Assembly (NCBI RefSeq): GCF_009668025.1
Contig: NZ_WJXZ01000001.1
Location: 301,814 to 365,813, forward strand
Direction: 5' to 3'
DNA from: Larkinella terrae
GTDB lineage: Bacteria > Bacteroidota > Bacteroidia > Cytophagales > Spirosomataceae
Length of the DNA stretch: 64,000 bases
Position numbers and translations under genes: made by a program. Each line of letters begins with the position of its first letter. Position 1 is the first letter of the stretch. Below the pieces are notes generated by a model. It was not told the origin of the DNA, made no database searches, and worked only from the letters and a program-made list of their open reading frames with translations. Positions 25,778 through 34,572 of this stretch are shown here, piece after piece.

Positions 25778-26470
25778 TTAATTTTCAAAAACGCTCTTAT
25801 GGACTAATGCGGCCACCACACCACCAACGATGGGAGCTACAATGAACAACCACAATTGTTTCATGGCCAAACCGCCCGCAAAAATCGCCGGGCCAAAGCT
25901 TCGCGCCGGATTGACGGACGTTCCCGTGACCGGAATTGCCACCAAATGGATCAGAACCAGCGTCAAACCAATGGCCAGACCGGCCATTGTGCCATTGCCA
26001 AAGCGGGATGTCGTGTTGAAAATAACCGTTAAAAACAGGAAGGTCATCACGGCTTCGGTAATAAAAGCGGCAGTCGTATTATAAGCCCCGAGGTAACCCG
26101 GCCCCCAGCCGTTGGAGCCCAGTGCCCATTCGCCCAGCGTAAAACCGGGGGCACCATCTTTAATCAGATACAGAACGCCCACGCCCAGCGTAGCACCGAT
26201 AAACTGGGCAATAATGTAGGAAACAGCGTCACCGGTTTTTATTTTTCCTGCCACCAGCATTGAAATGGTGATGGCCGGGTTGATGTGACAGCCCGAAATT
26301 GGCCCGATGGCGTACGCCATTACCACCACTGCCAGCCCGAAAGCAAATGAAATTCCCAAAAGACCGATTCCGGCGGGACCAGTAGAAGAAATGCCGGAAA
26401 TGGTGGCGGCCCCGCATCCAAAAAGAACCAGCGAAAAGGTGCCGACGAGTTCGGCCAACGGCTTTTTCAT
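25778..26470 (-). CDS. aqpZ: Aquaporin Z-like MIP-family channel
   Basis: A 230-residue channel with six membrane helices and both Asn-Pro-Ala loops: HINPAITIS and SVNPARSFGPA. The second motif, with Arg directly after NPA and the SFGPA extension, is typical of water-selective AqpZ rather than glycerol facilitators, which usually carry an Asp after the second NPA. It begins MKKPLAELVGTFSLVLFGCG as in AqpZ. It would move water across the inner membrane, which may fit the osmolyte theme of the trehalose genes, but there is no operon link. Confidence 0.94.
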   Translation of the reverse strand: MKKPLAELVGTFSLVLFGCGAATISGISSTGPAGIGLLGISFAFGLAVVVMAYAIGPISGCHINPAITISMLVAGKIKTGDAVSYIIAQFIGATLGVGVLYLIKDGAPGFTLGEWALGSNGWGPGYLGAYNTTAAFITEAVMTFLFLTVIFNTTSRFGNGTMAGLAIGLTLVLIHLVAIPVTGTSVNPARSFGPAIFAGGLAMKQLWLFIVAPIVGGVVAALVHKSVFEN

Positions 26471-26552
26471 ACGAAAGTTTCGAGTTTAAGAGAAAGGATT
26501 ATTTTAGTTTCTCTTTTGACCTTGAAACCCGTATAAAGTCACAGAAGAAAAA

Positions 26553-26650
26553 GGAATGATAAATATTAAATGATGAATGGTGAATGTAAAAGTGTCGGAC
26601 TAGAAAAACTTTTACATTCACCATTCATCATTTTACATTTATTATTCCCT
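26553..26650. repeat. Long palindrome upstream of the aquaporin gene
   Basis: A perfect 25-bp inverted repeat (26568-26592 with 26609-26633, 16-nt loop) begins AAATGATGAATGG. It extends outwards imperfectly for about 17 more bases per arm (13 of 17 match), so the whole element is close to 100 bp. It fills the space between the DUF1080 stop and the aquaporin start, in the right place to terminate DUF1080 transcription, but the stem is far longer than usual for a terminator. Confidence 0.85.
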
Positions 26651-27334
26651 TTATTTCAGTTCTTTAATCTTCATATTCTTGAAGTAAATCGGAGCACCGG
26701 CGTGTTTGCCCTGGAAGCCGACATAGCCTTCGTTCGGTAATTCGGCCCAGGGTTTGTTAAGCCAGTTCGGGATGGTCGAACCGTCGGGGTTGTTTTTGCC
26801 GGACGTCCACAGGCTCATGTCGATCTGGTTGACCAGCTGTCCGTTGAGCAAAACCGTAACGTTTTTTCCCTGACATGTGATCGTGTAGCGGTTCCACTCG
26901 CCCGCCGACTTAACGACTTTGGGCAAAATAGCGGGTTTATGACCAAAAAACGCTCCGCACTGCCACGAAGCCGGAGCTTTGGACCACTGATCGCTGTAGT
27001 CGTCGGCAATCTGAATTTCCACCGAGTTCGGAATAAAATTGGCGGTATCGCTGCAATAGACGAAAACCCCGCTGTTGGTACCCGGCGCGTTTTTAAATTC
27101 GAGGTCCAGAATGAAGTTTTTATACGTTTTTTTCGTCCAGATCGGAATGTCCTGCGTGGCCGTCAGCACGCCGTTCTCGACACTCCAGATGCCTTTCGGA
27201 AAACCGGCATCGGACAAATCAGCGGCAAAAAGCGGTTTCCAGTCTTTACCGGACGTATCGGGATGTTTCTGGGCAGTTTGGGCAAACGTCAGACCAGTCA
27301 GTAAGCAGCAGATCAACAGGAGAATTTTGTTCAT
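26651..27334 (-). CDS. DUF1080 / 3-keto-disaccharide hydrolase-domain protein, secreted
   Basis: A 227-residue protein with a signal peptide ending near TFAQ, followed by a single concanavalin-like DUF1080 domain: WSVENGVLTATQDIPIWTKK, FILDLEFKNAPGTNSGVFVY, SVEIQIADDY and the C-terminal NEGYVGFQGKHAGAPIYFKN. Members of this Pfam family act on 3-keto-glycosides formed by dehydrogenases, or bind sugars. The location is periplasmic or extracellular. It stands between long palindromes and has no direct operon partner, but a TIM-barrel isomerase-like protein and a PQQ sugar dehydrogenase are encoded 16-20 kb away. The exact substrate is unknown. Confidence 0.87.
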   Translation of the reverse strand: MNKILLLICCLLTGLTFAQTAQKHPDTSGKDWKPLFAADLSDAGFPKGIWSVENGVLTATQDIPIWTKKTYKNFILDLEFKNAPGTNSGVFVYCSDTANFIPNSVEIQIADDYSDQWSKAPASWQCGAFFGHKPAILPKVVKSAGEWNRYTITCQGKNVTVLLNGQLVNQIDMSLWTSGKNNPDGSTIPNWLNKPWAELPNEGYVGFQGKHAGAPIYFKNMKIKELK

Positions 27335-27458
27335 GGGTCAATTGGTTACAAAATAGATTAGTCCCCCGAAGTTGCCGGTCTTTTTCGAAAAAGAAAAGTT
27401 TTATTAAACCATCCGGCGGTACGGGTGTTTACTATTGACCAATCAACGTTCGAAAAAC

Positions 27459-27740
27459 ATGGATAAGGCACAGAAATTTGAGTTAATGAATAAAGTCGTT
27501 CGTGAACTGGAAGACCTCCAAAACAGCCAGACGGCGCTGATCACCAAAATCAGTCAGATCGAGGTCGACAACATGAACGGTCTGAACGATTCCTTTCTGG
27601 AAAAACAACTGGACGATATGCACGCTAAAATTGCGGACAATGTCGATACCATCAATACTATTTTCAGTCACTTTGAAGGCACCCGCGACGATTTTGCGAA
27701 AGCAAACAACCTGGGGGCAGAAGCCGAAGAATCAGTATAG
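27459..27740 (+). CDS. Small coiled-coil protein of unknown function
   Basis: A 93-residue acidic protein, no family recognised. Almost the whole sequence should be helical, with heptad-like spacing in MDKAQKFELMNKVVRELEDL and FLEKQLDDMHAKIADNVDTI; there is no signal peptide or membrane helix, so it is likely cytoplasmic. The ATG at 27459 is chosen; a TTG at 27435 is weaker. It is alone on the plus strand and ends in a very long palindrome shared with the convergent GH43 gene. Confidence 0.62.
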   Translation: MDKAQKFELMNKVVRELEDLQNSQTALITKISQIEVDNMNGLNDSFLEKQLDDMHAKIADNVDTINTIFSHFEGTRDDFAKANNLGAEAEESV

Positions 27741-27745
27741 AAAGC

Positions 27746-27828
27746 AATAAATAAAAGAGGTGAGACAAGAGAAGTGAGAAAAACTTAAAGATATTCTCAC
27801 TTCTCTTGTCTCACCTCTTTTATCTATT
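27746..27828. terminator. 30-bp perfect palindrome between convergent genes
   Basis: Bases 27751-27780 and 27794-27823 are perfect inverted repeats (inner end GAAGTGAGAA / TTCTCACTTC) with a 13-nt loop, and four more pairs follow after one mismatch. It lies between the small coiled-coil gene and the GH43 gene and includes the GH43 stop codon (27820-27822). It is A/T-rich at both outer ends, so it can end transcription from both sides. Confidence 0.8.
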
Positions 27829-29589
27829 TACTACCTCGCTCACCGCCGAAACGCCGTTTTCGTTGAAACTTTCAATCGCGAAATAATACGGCACTCCGAC
27901 GTTCAAGGCTCGCAATTCCAGCTTATTCGGCTGATCGTTCCAGATCTGATACGTTTGATACAGCTTATCCTTGGCGATGCCCCACAAAATATTGTACCCC
28001 ACGGCGCCGGGGACTTTCTCCCACGAAATATCGGCATTCCGCTGGTCTTTTTGCCGCACCACGGCCAGCTTGGCGGGCGTCGCCGGGGCTTTTCCCAACC
28101 CGTTGCCAAACACCCGAAAACCGTTGATCGCAACGTACGGCCCGGCGGTATAGACGTGCTCATACCGCACATACCGGGCGCGAACCGGCGCAGGCAGTTC
28201 AACGTAGGCACAGGCCCGGTCGCGTTTGGGTTGTTCGGTCAGGTCCGCAATTTTAGTCCACTTTTTTCCGTCTCTTGACGCATACAGCCGGAACTGCGTA
28301 TAAACCGTAGAGTCACTGTCGAAAACCGTATTCTTGTGATCCACATAATTAACCTGCACCGCCCGAACATCGTGCTCGGCACCGAGATCGGAAGTCAGGG
28401 TTTCGCCCGGTTTGTTTTTCGTCGGGACCCAAAACGTACGCGGATTTTCATCCACGGCCAGTTCGGCACGCAACGTATCCAGTGTCGACGAAGCCGTGAC
28501 CGGTTTTTTGTAATTCAGCAACATCCAGCCGGTAAACAGTTCGTTACTGTTCGTCCACTTTTTCGTGGTCAGGTGGTGCGGAAAATCGCCGAAACGCGTG
28601 TTGGCATATAGCTGATCGTCTTTGTCGAAACCGGCGGGATGCATCACAATCCGCCGTTCCATGCCCCAGACGATGCCCAGCCAGGTGGTACCGGTATTCC
28701 AGTAATTCCCGAAATGATCCTGAAACGTATTGCCATGACCGGTACCGGTGGCGTAACCGCCCGGTTTGTAGGCAATGGGGTTGTAAGGGGCGTATTCAAA
28801 CGGCCCCAGGGGATCTTTTCCGACGTAGGTTCCGTTGGCGTACACGTTGTATTCGGTGCCCGGTGCCCCGTATTGGAGGTAGTATTTGCCGTTGTATTTA
28901 GTCATCCAGGCACCTTCCGTAAAGGGTTTGATCGGATCGGAATGGTTCGGCCCGAAGCGTTCCCAGCCATGTTGCCACGGATCGAGCCAGAACATCGGCT
29001 GATAGGCTTTCGACGGTTCGGGATTCAGGTAGGTCAACCGGCGACGGTGATCGAGTTCGGCACCAAAAATGGGGTACACGTTCGAAGAACCCCAGTACAT
29101 GAACCACCGGTCGGTATCGGGATCATGAAAAAGTGCCGGGTCCCAGGGGCCGATGTCTTTGGGCAGGCGCGGAAGCCAGCGGTTGTAAAACTTCAATTTG
29201 CCCTTTTCCGGCTCGGTCGAATAAAAAATCGGCCGTTGCTCAAACGTTGACTGGAACAAAAACAGCGTATCGTGCACCGACAAAGCCGCCGGAGCGCACA
29301 TGTCTTCCATCGGCCATTTATCGGGCACTACGTACTGCCAACTGACCAGATCCTTTGATTTCCACCAGCCACCCGATATGGTTACAAACAGGAAATACTC
29401 ACCTTTGTGGTTGATAATCACCGGGTCGGCGCCGGAACGGTAGGAAATCCGCTCGTTCAACTGCTCAAAATTATACCGATAGCTGATGTCCATCGGATTG
29501 CAGTACGTCCGCTGCTGAGCCAACACGGACGGTATTCCGAACCAGGCGAGGCAAATCCACAGCGTATTGATCAGCACGGTTTTTTTCAT
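27820..29589 (-). CDS. Family 43 glycoside hydrolase with discoidin-like and Fn3-like domains
   Basis: A 589-residue secreted enzyme. The signal peptide ends near PSVLAQ. A five-bladed GH43 propeller covers about residues 30-370 with candidate catalytic acids in SGADPVIINHKGEYF (base), GPWDPALFHDPD (pKa Asp) and PFTEGAWMTKYNGKYY (acid Glu). A discoidin/F5-8C-like domain (about 375-490; ARYVRYEHVY) and an Fn3-like domain (about 500-589; ISWEKVPGAVGYNILWG) follow, probably for binding polysaccharide. GH43 enzymes release arabinose, xylose or galactose from plant polysaccharides. The ATG at 29589 is chosen because it gives the signal peptide MKKTVLINTLW. The stop codon is inside the terminator palindrome. 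Confidence 0.88.
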   Translation of the reverse strand: MKKTVLINTLWICLAWFGIPSVLAQQRTYCNPMDISYRYNFEQLNERISYRSGADPVIINHKGEYFLFVTISGGWWKSKDLVSWQYVVPDKWPMEDMCAPAALSVHDTLFLFQSTFEQRPIFYSTEPEKGKLKFYNRWLPRLPKDIGPWDPALFHDPDTDRWFMYWGSSNVYPIFGAELDHRRRLTYLNPEPSKAYQPMFWLDPWQHGWERFGPNHSDPIKPFTEGAWMTKYNGKYYLQYGAPGTEYNVYANGTYVGKDPLGPFEYAPYNPIAYKPGGYATGTGHGNTFQDHFGNYWNTGTTWLGIVWGMERRIVMHPAGFDKDDQLYANTRFGDFPHHLTTKKWTNSNELFTGWMLLNYKKPVTASSTLDTLRAELAVDENPRTFWVPTKNKPGETLTSDLGAEHDVRAVQVNYVDHKNTVFDSDSTVYTQFRLYASRDGKKWTKIADLTEQPKRDRACAYVELPAPVRARYVRYEHVYTAGPYVAINGFRVFGNGLGKAPATPAKLAVVRQKDQRNADISWEKVPGAVGYNILWGIAKDKLYQTYQIWNDQPNKLELRALNVGVPYYFAIESFNENGVSAVSEVVNR

Positions 29590-30142
29590 GACATTTTCTT
29601 TCGCTTCCATTTCATCCAATCCTGCTGTCTTTGTTCTTGGACCCGGTTTGCGTTAGCCAAAACAGTCCCAAGGGGACAAAGTCTTTGCAGGCAGAATGCT
29701 AAAACAAATTGAGTTCCAAAGGAACGACATCTCGTTCATAAGGCTGGCGGGTCAGATGTCGTTCCTCCGGAACTCTAAAAGCAAACCGCTTCTTACTGAA
29801 TAGCCAATCTGGTAATATTATCTTATTAGTTAGTAATAAAAGAACAAAAAAAAATACCAACTGAAGAATATTTAAAAAAAGCCCTCCAAGCTTAATACAT
29901 TAATTATCAGACTATAATCTCACCTATATATTTACTCAAAAATGAAACAAAAGCAATAAATCAAGGGTTTTAACAGACAAAACGATTAACTTTTGGTGCT
30001 TTTATACGCACGTTTTTTGCCTGAAGTATCAAAATGGTTTCTTTGATTTTGTATTGTTTGTTCCTTGGCAACGGCACTTTAAAGGCCATCGTTTATTGAA
30101 TGGACAATAGACTTCAGTGGTAGTAGCTGAACTGTCAACGTT
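29590..30142. other. Intergenic region, divergent promoters, one hairpin repeat
   Basis: A 553-bp AT-rich spacer between the divergent GH43 and sensor-kinase genes. Apart from the hairpin at 29711-29775 I see no gene or RNA. Promoters for both genes should lie here, but no exact TAnnTTTG box is clear. Confidence 0.55.
29711..29775. repeat. 22-bp imperfect inverted repeat
   Basis: Arm 29711-29732 (GAGTTCCAAAGGAACGACAT and two more bases) pairs with 29754-29775, with 20 of 22 positions matching; the loop is 21 nt. The two mismatches are adjacent (AA versus GG). The shape suggests a dispersed palindromic repeat of the REP kind rather than a terminator, since it lies upstream of both flanking genes. 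Confidence 0.65.
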
Positions 30143-31834
30143 ATGTATAAACTGGCCGAATTTCCCTTAAACTATGAACAGGACCTGGTTTTGGTGCATA
30201 AACGTGCCCTAAAACTGGGTGAACTGGCCGGGCTTCCGCTGATGACCCGAACCACTTTTGCCACGGCAGTTTCTGAAGTTTCGCGCGATGCCCTGCAGTA
30301 CGGTATCGACGCTTCCCTGACCCTGGGTATCACCCCGGAAATTGAGTCCAAGCGGTGTATTGTAGCTAAAATCAACGACCACGGACACCAAATTGCCAGA
30401 CAAAAAAGCAAACGACTCGATTCGGCTACCCGGCTGGTCGATGATTTTAGAATTTCGAAATCCGGAAACGGATTGGAAGTTCGGTTGTATATCCGGTTTC
30501 CAGCCAGTCAATGCGTGAATGAGGACAACATTGAGCACTGGAAAAAACAATTTAATACCGAATCGACCGAATCGCCAAACGACGAAATCAAGCGTAAAAA
30601 TAGTCAGTTGCAGGATCTGGCCGAGCGGTTTCGGACGAGCGAACGGCAATACCAGCTCTTGACGGATTCGCTTCCATTCCTGATTTTTACGGCTACTGCG
30701 GAGGGTAAAGTCCTGAATGCCAACAACTGGCTGAAAAAATATACCGGTGAGTCGGTGGCCCAGCTCAACAAAACCAAATGGGCAACGGTCATCCACGAAG
30801 ATGATGCGGACGATTGGTGGAGTCACTGGGGCGCAACCGCTCCGGCCGGCAATACGTTTCGGACTGAGATCCGAATCAGAAATGCGGAAACCGGTGCGTA
30901 TGCCTGGCATCAGGTGACGGCTACGGCCTTACGGGGCGAGAAAAATACGATTCTCTCCTGGAGTGTGGTCCTGATGGATACTAATGCCCAGAAAATGGTT
31001 GAACGCACTCTGAAAGACAATCAGGAGTTGATTGAGGCCAAACAGAAACTGGAGCAATCCCAGCACGAACTGAAATTGAATATCGGTGAATTGAATCGCA
31101 GCAATCAGGAACTGGCCGAATTTGCGTACGTAGCTTCCCACGATTTGCAGGAGCCACTGCGGAAAATTCAGTCGTTCGGCTCCTTGCTCGTTGAGCAATT
31201 TACCCATGAATTAAGTCCACCCGCGCAGGACCTGGTTCATCGGATGCACGTTGCCGCCGAACGGATGCACGTGCTGATCAAGGATTTACTGACGTATTCC
31301 CGGCTGAACACGCATCATCAACCTTTTAGCCTGGTCGACCTCAACGTCCTGCTCCAGGAAGTGCTGGAAGATCTGGAGATGACCATTCGCGAAAAAGAAG
31401 CCCGAATTGAGTTTAAATCATTGCCGAAGATCCAGGGGAACCCGGTACACCTGCGGCAAATGTTTCAGAACCTGCTCTCGAACGCGATGAAATTCATGTC
31501 CCCGGATCGAACACCACACATTCGGATTTTTGCCCAGGAAGTATCTATTTTCGAGATTCCCGCCCCCATGCGGCAGCGGGAGCCGTCGTATCTAGCCATT
31601 AGCATCGAAGACAACGGTATCGGTTTTGATGAACGCTACCACAATCGAATTTTTCAGCTTTTCCAGCGACTTCACAGCAAGGACCAGTATAGTGGCACGG
31701 GGATTGGGCTCACGATCTGCAAAAAAGTGGCCGAAATGCACGGTGGGACCATTGCGGCTCTTTCGCAACCGGGCCAGGGAACAACCTTTACGGTTTATTT
31801 ACCTCAAAGTGTGGTGGTTACCGTTGAGAAATAA
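30143..31834 (+). CDS. Cytoplasmic sensor histidine kinase with N-terminal RsbT-like domain and PAS
   Basis: A 563-residue protein without membrane helices. Residues 1-120 resemble the RsbT/RsbW ATPase fold (LPLMTRTTFATAVSEVSRDALQYG), but the usual N-box Asn is Asp49 and the later glycine motif reads INDHGHQIA, so ATP binding there is doubtful. A PAS domain (about 155-280; FLIFTATAEGKVLNANNW) and coiled coil follow, then HisKA with His333 (VASHDLQEPLRKIQSFG) and an HATPase with NLLSNAMKF, DNGIGFD and GTGIGL. It autophosphorylates and signals to an unknown regulator; no response regulator is adjacent. It converges with the beta-helix gene 14 bp downstream. Confidence 0.88.
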   Translation: MYKLAEFPLNYEQDLVLVHKRALKLGELAGLPLMTRTTFATAVSEVSRDALQYGIDASLTLGITPEIESKRCIVAKINDHGHQIARQKSKRLDSATRLVDDFRISKSGNGLEVRLYIRFPASQCVNEDNIEHWKKQFNTESTESPNDEIKRKNSQLQDLAERFRTSERQYQLLTDSLPFLIFTATAEGKVLNANNWLKKYTGESVAQLNKTKWATVIHEDDADDWWSHWGATAPAGNTFRTEIRIRNAETGAYAWHQVTATALRGEKNTILSWSVVLMDTNAQKMVERTLKDNQELIEAKQKLEQSQHELKLNIGELNRSNQELAEFAYVASHDLQEPLRKIQSFGSLLVEQFTHELSPPAQDLVHRMHVAAERMHVLIKDLLTYSRLNTHHQPFSLVDLNVLLQEVLEDLEMTIREKEARIEFKSLPKIQGNPVHLRQMFQNLLSNAMKFMSPDRTPHIRIFAQEVSIFEIPAPMRQREPSYLAISIEDNGIGFDERYHNRIFQLFQRLHSKDQYSGTGIGLTICKKVAEMHGGTIAALSQPGQGTTFTVYLPQSVVVTVEK

Positions 31835-31847
31835 GCCCGTAAGGTCG

Positions 31848-34406
31848 CTAAAATTTAATAAAACACTGACTGACCGGATCGCCCTGATCGGGTTGAACAA
31901 CCAGCAGATACGGGCCAATGGGAAACCGCTGTACATCCAGTCGGGCTTCCGTAGAATGGGTTTGCGTGTCCAGAAGCAAAGCCCCGGCAATCGAATAGAC
32001 CTTCAGGCGCCCTCCCGCAGTGGACATTTGCACGTGTAATTCGGTAACAACCGGGTTAGGGTATATTTTCACGAGATCCTGCGACTGTTCGTTGCCATCA
32101 GAAAGGCAGGACGCTGTCGCCACTGATGCGTGGTTTACCCGGTCCAGGGCTACATCGCTCACATCCCCCGAATTGGTCAGACGATGATTACAAACCAGGG
32201 TGTTGTAACTGCCGCTGTTCAAGTACAGGCCGTGGTCGCAGTTGATCGCCGTGTTGTTCTCGAAAATGCTTCCCAAAATTACCGGAATCTGCTCGTCCAC
32301 GTAATTCGCCGTCGGGTGATATTCCAGGTAATTCAAATACCCTTCCGGAAAATTCGCATCCACCACCGCGGGCACGTTCGGCACTCCCCCCCGCACTGTG
32401 TTGCCCCGGACTTCCAGCCCCACTACCGAGGTTCCAAACGTCTTTGCCTCCCGGTGTTGAACGGAATGTACGCCAATGAAAACGCCGTTGCTCCCGTCTG
32501 TATTCAACACCGAATTGCCAATAATCTGGTTGTTATACATCGGGATAAACTGCTGACGGCCATTGTATTGCTGCTGAATCGGCGTCAAATCGATCGAACC
32601 GCTGTTGGTCAAGGTATTGTTGACCACCGCCACATCCGCCGTCGCGTTGTGGTAAAACGTGATACCCCGGCGGTTTCCCTCCAGCCGGTTGCCCGACACC
32701 AGCCAGTTGCGCGAACCCCAGTTGAAAATCGCGTAATGACTTCCTGCGCCCGGAATCACATCCCAGGCCCGGTCCAGTTCCAGCGTTTTACCGCTCCGGC
32801 GGGTAATGCTGCGCCACTGGCCCATGCCCTTTCCGCTGACGATGGCTACGACCGGCAACCGCCGAAAACCGCCCCAGTTTTTGTTCTGGTCTTCCAGCGT
32901 AGTAGCCGAGGCTCCGGTGACGGTTCCAGCTTCTTCGTCAATACGATCGCTCGCTCCGCCCTCGCTGATGATGGTTTCGCCGTCGTTGCTATTTTGGGCC
33001 GGACCGTTGATAACCTTGAATTCGTTGTTGAGAATGGCCAGATTCTGCGTAAAATTGACAATCAGCACGTGGTGAATAGTCGTGGTCGGGTAGCGGGCCG
33101 AACCGTCGCGATACACCCGGTTATTTTCAAAAACCCCCTCATGCGTTTCGTTCAGATTCAACCCATCGACGGCATACGTGAAAGTATTGTCCCGAATCAC
33201 GAAATTACTGCACCCGTTCAACTGAAGTGGGCCGTGGTAATTAAAATTATTGTCGACGCCCTGGTTAATGTCGGTATTGGCAATAACGAGTTTCTCGCTA
33301 TTGGCCAGCCACAGCCAGTCGCTGCGGTTGAGGTCGAACCGCACCCGCTGCAGAAAAATCTCCGTGCCCTGTCCCCGGCTGCTGTTGAGCAAAGGGCTAC
33401 CGGTTTCGTCCACGTTCAGGAAAGATAAATCGGCCAGCCCAGCCTGCCGAACCGTTGGCCAGTCAAGCCCGATGTGCGCCACATTCGTTTCGTAACCAAA
33501 CTTGATGATCGTCTGGTCTTTCCCCGCTCCCTGAATCACCACCCGGTTACGCATTTGCAGGTATTCAAAGTTCGGATGAAGCAGTTTATACGTACCGGCG
33601 GGCAGATAAACGATGCCGCCCCCATCGGCTGCCGCCCGTTCGATGGCTTGTTGAATAGCGGGCCGATCGTTGGCCTGACCGTTTCCGACGGCTTTTAGGT
33701 TCAGACGGGGATCGGTTTTGACGTTGTATACATTATTATAGAAGTCGAGTTTGGTTGCCCAGCCCACTCCCAGCTGGAAAAAATCCGCTCTGGGCGAGGT
33801 GGCCGTGAGTATCAGTCCCATCGTGGTCGCGTTCGTCGCACCAGCCAGACCGTTGGTCAGTTGCACGTTATAGTTCCGCCCAAATGGCAACGTGCTGGGA
33901 AGTTTTAAACTAAGTTGGTAGGCATTGCTTTTACTGGAATCAACCGAAGCTTCAAAGACGGCAGCGGAACTCTGATCGACCAGCCGCACGCGGGGCATCA
34001 CGCCGGGAAACTGCAGATTACGGCCAAAAATGCGCACCGAGCCGCCGGGGATAACCTCGGGCGAATCGAAATGCATGCCTTTGGCCTGGTTGACAAAAAC
34101 GCTGGGGCTTCGTTGGCCCTGATCCTCCACCCAGATTTCGTAGAGTTCCCGATTGAGTTTAGCCGGAATCTGCACGGTCGCGTGGTTGGCGCTCTGCACC
34201 AGAATGGGCAGGGCTAAAGGGGTAGTAGCGGTTCCGGAAAGCAGGAACGCTTTGACCGTGGCGCCGAAGTTCCCCTGCAGGCTGACGGCTTCGCCGGGTT
34301 GCGCCGTAGGGCTGGCATTAAAAATAACGGTTTGGGCAAAGGCCGTTTGAAAACCGCTATAACTTCCAAGCAGAATGAATAATAGAACGAGTAAACGGTG
34401 GGTCAT
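31848..34406 (-). CDS. T9SS-exported right-handed beta-helix (pectate-lyase-like) protein
   Basis: An 852-residue protein. The signal peptide ends near TAFAQ. An N-terminal IPT/TIG-like beta-sandwich region (about 25-215) is followed by a pectate-lyase-superfamily helix starting at NDRPAIQQAIERAAADGGGI (about 255) with typical repeats such as NGCSNFVIRDNTFTYAVDG. The C-terminal 75 residues (VKIYPNPVVTELHVQM to GPYLLVVQ) form a type A sorting domain for the type IX secretion system, so it should reach the cell surface or medium. Catalytic residues are not evident; a polysaccharide lyase or glycosidase is likely given the neighbouring GH43 and GH78 genes. The ATG at 34406 is preferred for its signal peptide. 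Confidence 0.87.
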   Translation of the reverse strand: MTHRLLVLLFILLGSYSGFQTAFAQTVIFNASPTAQPGEAVSLQGNFGATVKAFLLSGTATTPLALPILVQSANHATVQIPAKLNRELYEIWVEDQGQRSPSVFVNQAKGMHFDSPEVIPGGSVRIFGRNLQFPGVMPRVRLVDQSSAAVFEASVDSSKSNAYQLSLKLPSTLPFGRNYNVQLTNGLAGATNATTMGLILTATSPRADFFQLGVGWATKLDFYNNVYNVKTDPRLNLKAVGNGQANDRPAIQQAIERAAADGGGIVYLPAGTYKLLHPNFEYLQMRNRVVIQGAGKDQTIIKFGYETNVAHIGLDWPTVRQAGLADLSFLNVDETGSPLLNSSRGQGTEIFLQRVRFDLNRSDWLWLANSEKLVIANTDINQGVDNNFNYHGPLQLNGCSNFVIRDNTFTYAVDGLNLNETHEGVFENNRVYRDGSARYPTTTIHHVLIVNFTQNLAILNNEFKVINGPAQNSNDGETIISEGGASDRIDEEAGTVTGASATTLEDQNKNWGGFRRLPVVAIVSGKGMGQWRSITRRSGKTLELDRAWDVIPGAGSHYAIFNWGSRNWLVSGNRLEGNRRGITFYHNATADVAVVNNTLTNSGSIDLTPIQQQYNGRQQFIPMYNNQIIGNSVLNTDGSNGVFIGVHSVQHREAKTFGTSVVGLEVRGNTVRGGVPNVPAVVDANFPEGYLNYLEYHPTANYVDEQIPVILGSIFENNTAINCDHGLYLNSGSYNTLVCNHRLTNSGDVSDVALDRVNHASVATASCLSDGNEQSQDLVKIYPNPVVTELHVQMSTAGGRLKVYSIAGALLLDTQTHSTEARLDVQRFPIGPYLLVVQPDQGDPVSQCFIKF

Positions 34407-34572
34407 TGAACAAAAAGATTTGCATCTCACATCGCGCGTGTAACGAATTCCATTGGCAGGCAAATTCTTGAAGTTCTAACCACCCGAACTACCTGAATTT
34501 ACCCGCTTCTGTAAAAGTACACATACGCGACCACAAAATGCTGAGAATCTTGCACGTACTACCCACGGTTTT

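Noticed and set aside
32130-33428. 432-codon plus-strand frame over the beta-helix gene
   Set aside because: Antisense of a gene with a signal peptide, beta-helix repeats and a T9SS domain.
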